This document shows positions 4,844 through 6,122 of a stretch of 6,122 nucleotides of DNA, in pieces. The translations under genes and the position numbers were made by a program. The DNA is taken from contig JBNKYL010000254.1 of assembly GCA_050300875.1 (NCBI GenBank), positions 1 to 6,122 of the forward strand, written 5' to 3'. Under the pieces are notes generated by a model. It was given only the letters and a program-made list of their open reading frames with translations. It was not told the origin of the DNA and ran no database searches. The first letter of the stretch is position 1. Every line of letters begins with the position of its first letter. This DNA comes from CBDCFL01 sp050300875. GTDB lineage: Bacteria > Pseudomonadota > Alphaproteobacteria > Rhodobacterales > Rhodobacteraceae.

Positions 4844-6122
4844 TGCGTTGGAAATCCACTGACTATTCCGGCTGGGGCCGCGCGCTGACGGCGACGGCCG
4901 ATATTGCCCGACCCGAACGGCTGTCCGCACTTGTGGCACTGGCCACCAACAGCCCTGCCCCGGCCCTTGGCCAGCGGCGATCCTACGGTGATGCCGCGCT
5001 GAACAATGGCGGGCGGGCCATCGACATGACACGGCTTGACCGGGTGATCAGTTTCGACGCCGATACCGGCGCGATCGAGGTCGAGGCCGGCGCGCAGATC
5101 GGCGATCTGGGCCGCGCCTTTGCGGGCCGTGGCTGGATCCCGCCGGTGATGCCGGGAACGGGCTTTGCCACCATCGGCGGCTGCATTGCCAATGACGTGC
5201 ATGGAAAGAACCACCATGCCGATGGCTCTTTCGGCCAGCACGTAACCGAAATCACGTTGATCCAGAACGGCAAGACCAGGAAAATCACGCCCGACAAGAA
5301 CAAGGAGCTGTTCCGCGCTACCGTTGGCGGGGTCGGTCAGACCGGCATCATCGCCAGCGCAAAGATCGCCATGAAGCCATGCAAGGGTGACATGATGGTG
5401 TTGACCGAACGCCGTGTGGACGATTGGGACGACCACATCGCCGCGCTCGACGCCAGCCGTGCCGATTACACCGTCGGTTGGATCGACGCGACCGCTAAGG
5501 GCGCAAACCTGGGCCGCGGCATTCTGGAAGAGGGTGAGATCACATCGGGCATCTCTCCGACCCGCAACCGTGTGTTGGACGTTCCGTTCACCGCACCGGG
5601 TTGGACCCTGTCCGCGCCGGTGGTGCGCGCCTTTAACGAGATGTATTTCCGCCGCGTGCCAGCAGGCGGGCGCACTTCCGTCAAGCCGATCACCGCCCCG
5701 TTCTTCCCGCTGGACGCCATCCATAACTGGAACCGGCTTTACGGCAAGCGCGGCTTCCACCAATTCCAGTGCGTTGTGCCGCTGGGCAACGCCGACACGC
5801 TCCGCGCCATGCTGGAAAAGATCGCGGGCAGCGGGCTTGCCTCGCCGCTTGCCGTTTTGAAACGCATGGGTGCGGGCCGTGCGGGCCACCTGTCTTTCCC
5901 GATGGAAGGCTACACCCTGGCCGTCGATTTCCCCAACCGCCAGGACGTACCGGCACTTTATGCGGAACTGGAACATATGACACAGGATGCCGCAGGGCGC
6001 CTTTACCTCGCCAAGGATGCGTTGGGGTCAGGCGCGGGTCTGGACCAGATGTATCCCGAACTGGCCGATTGGCGCAAAGCTGTGGCCAAGGCCGACCCGG
6101 ACGGCGCCATGATCACCGATCT
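4840..6122 (+). CDS. DprE1-like FAD-dependent polyprenylphosphoryl-pentose 2'-oxidase (3' partial)
   Basis: The frame stays open to the right edge: 427 full codons plus CT, whose third base does not matter (Leu). It belongs to the VAO/PCMH flavoprotein family with an FAD_binding_4 domain in about 25-150 and a C-terminal substrate domain. It matches Mycobacterium tuberculosis DprE1 closely as I recall it: GQRRSYGDAALNNGG (44-58), VMPGTGFATIGG (103-114), NDVHGKNHHADGSFG (118-132), WNRLYGKRGFHQFQ (297-310), LSFPMEGY (351-358), VDFP (362-365), LYLAKDA (388-394). Lys392 aligns with catalytic Lys418, and Ala361 with Cys387. DprE1 oxidises decaprenylphosphoryl-ribose at C2' to the 2-keto sugar; DprE2 then reduces it. 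About 7-8 residues are missing if it ends like DprE1. ATGATG gives two starts: 4840 overlaps the upstream stop as ATGA, while AAGGG (4831-4835) is better spaced for 4843. The exact lipid and sugar are inferred. Confidence 0.93.
   Translation, partial: MMRWKSTDYSGWGRALTATADIARPERLSALVALATNSPAPALGQRRSYGDAALNNGGRAIDMTRLDRVISFDADTGAIEVEAGAQIGDLGRAFAGRGWIPPVMPGTGFATIGGCIANDVHGKNHHADGSFGQHVTEITLIQNGKTRKITPDKNKELFRATVGGVGQTGIIASAKIAMKPCKGDMMVLTERRVDDWDDHIAALDASRADYTVGWIDATAKGANLGRGILEEGEITSGISPTRNRVLDVPFTAPGWTLSAPVVRAFNEMYFRRVPAGGRTSVKPITAPFFPLDAIHNWNRLYGKRGFHQFQCVVPLGNADTLRAMLEKIAGSGLASPLAVLKRMGAGRAGHLSFPMEGYTLAVDFPNRQDVPALYAELEHMTQDAAGRLYLAKDALGSGAGLDQMYPELADWRKAVAKADPDGAMITD

Noticed and set aside
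3899..5032. Minus-strand open frame of 377 codons
   Set aside because: Its translation is rich in Gln, Gly and Arg with no hydrophobic core or motif, and it is antisense to the UPF0104-like gene.
4567..5976. Minus-strand open frame of 469 codons opposite the membrane protein and DprE1-like genes
   Set aside because: It lies antisense to two genes with clear family motifs, its translation shows no recognisable domain, and long antisense frames are expected in high-GC coding DNA.

Overview
The window is high-GC, tightly packed, all-plus-strand bacterial DNA. The codon usage and the recognisable protein families look like an alphaproteobacterium, most likely in the Rhodobacterales/Roseobacter group. 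That placement is an inference from family resemblance, since no rRNA or other marker gene is present. There are six protein genes, two of them cut by the window edges. No tRNA, rRNA, IS element or CRISPR array is visible, and no stretch longer than about 135 bases lacks a gene.

Left part (about 1-2494): the end of a polar amino acid ABC transporter operon. It holds a periplasmic binding protein (5' end outside the window), then two HisQ/HisM-type permeases that overlap by ATGA. A perfect 9-bp GC-rich hairpin sits between the binding-protein gene and the first permease gene, where such structures commonly keep binding protein more abundant than permease. A hairpin plus T-run after the second permease looks like the operon's terminator. 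No ATPase gene is visible, so it must lie upstream or elsewhere. Both permeases are clearly longer than HisQ/HisM and carry extra cysteines in the parts expected to face the periplasm.

Right part (about 2495-6122): a second, functionally different cluster. It encodes a DegT/DnrJ/EryC1/StrS-type PLP sugar aminotransferase with an altered active-site loop (CECG where GEGG is usual), a polytopic membrane protein of the LPG-synthase-TM/UPF0104/AglD-like family, and an FAD oxidoreductase strongly resembling mycobacterial DprE1, the decaprenylphosphoryl-ribose 2'-oxidase. The last two genes overlap by ATGA. The oxidase gene runs off the right edge only about 7-8 codons before its expected end. An imperfect inverted repeat covers the ribosome binding site of the aminotransferase gene.

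Working hypothesis: the second cluster makes or modifies a polyprenyl-phosphate-linked pentose, with the DprE1-like enzyme forming a 2-keto sugar and the membrane protein handling the lipid-linked product. The adjacent aminotransferase raises the untested possibility that the keto intermediate is aminated rather than simply reduced. Whether a DprE2-like reductase and a UbiA-like phosphoribosyltransferase follow downstream is the deciding question, and the window does not show it.
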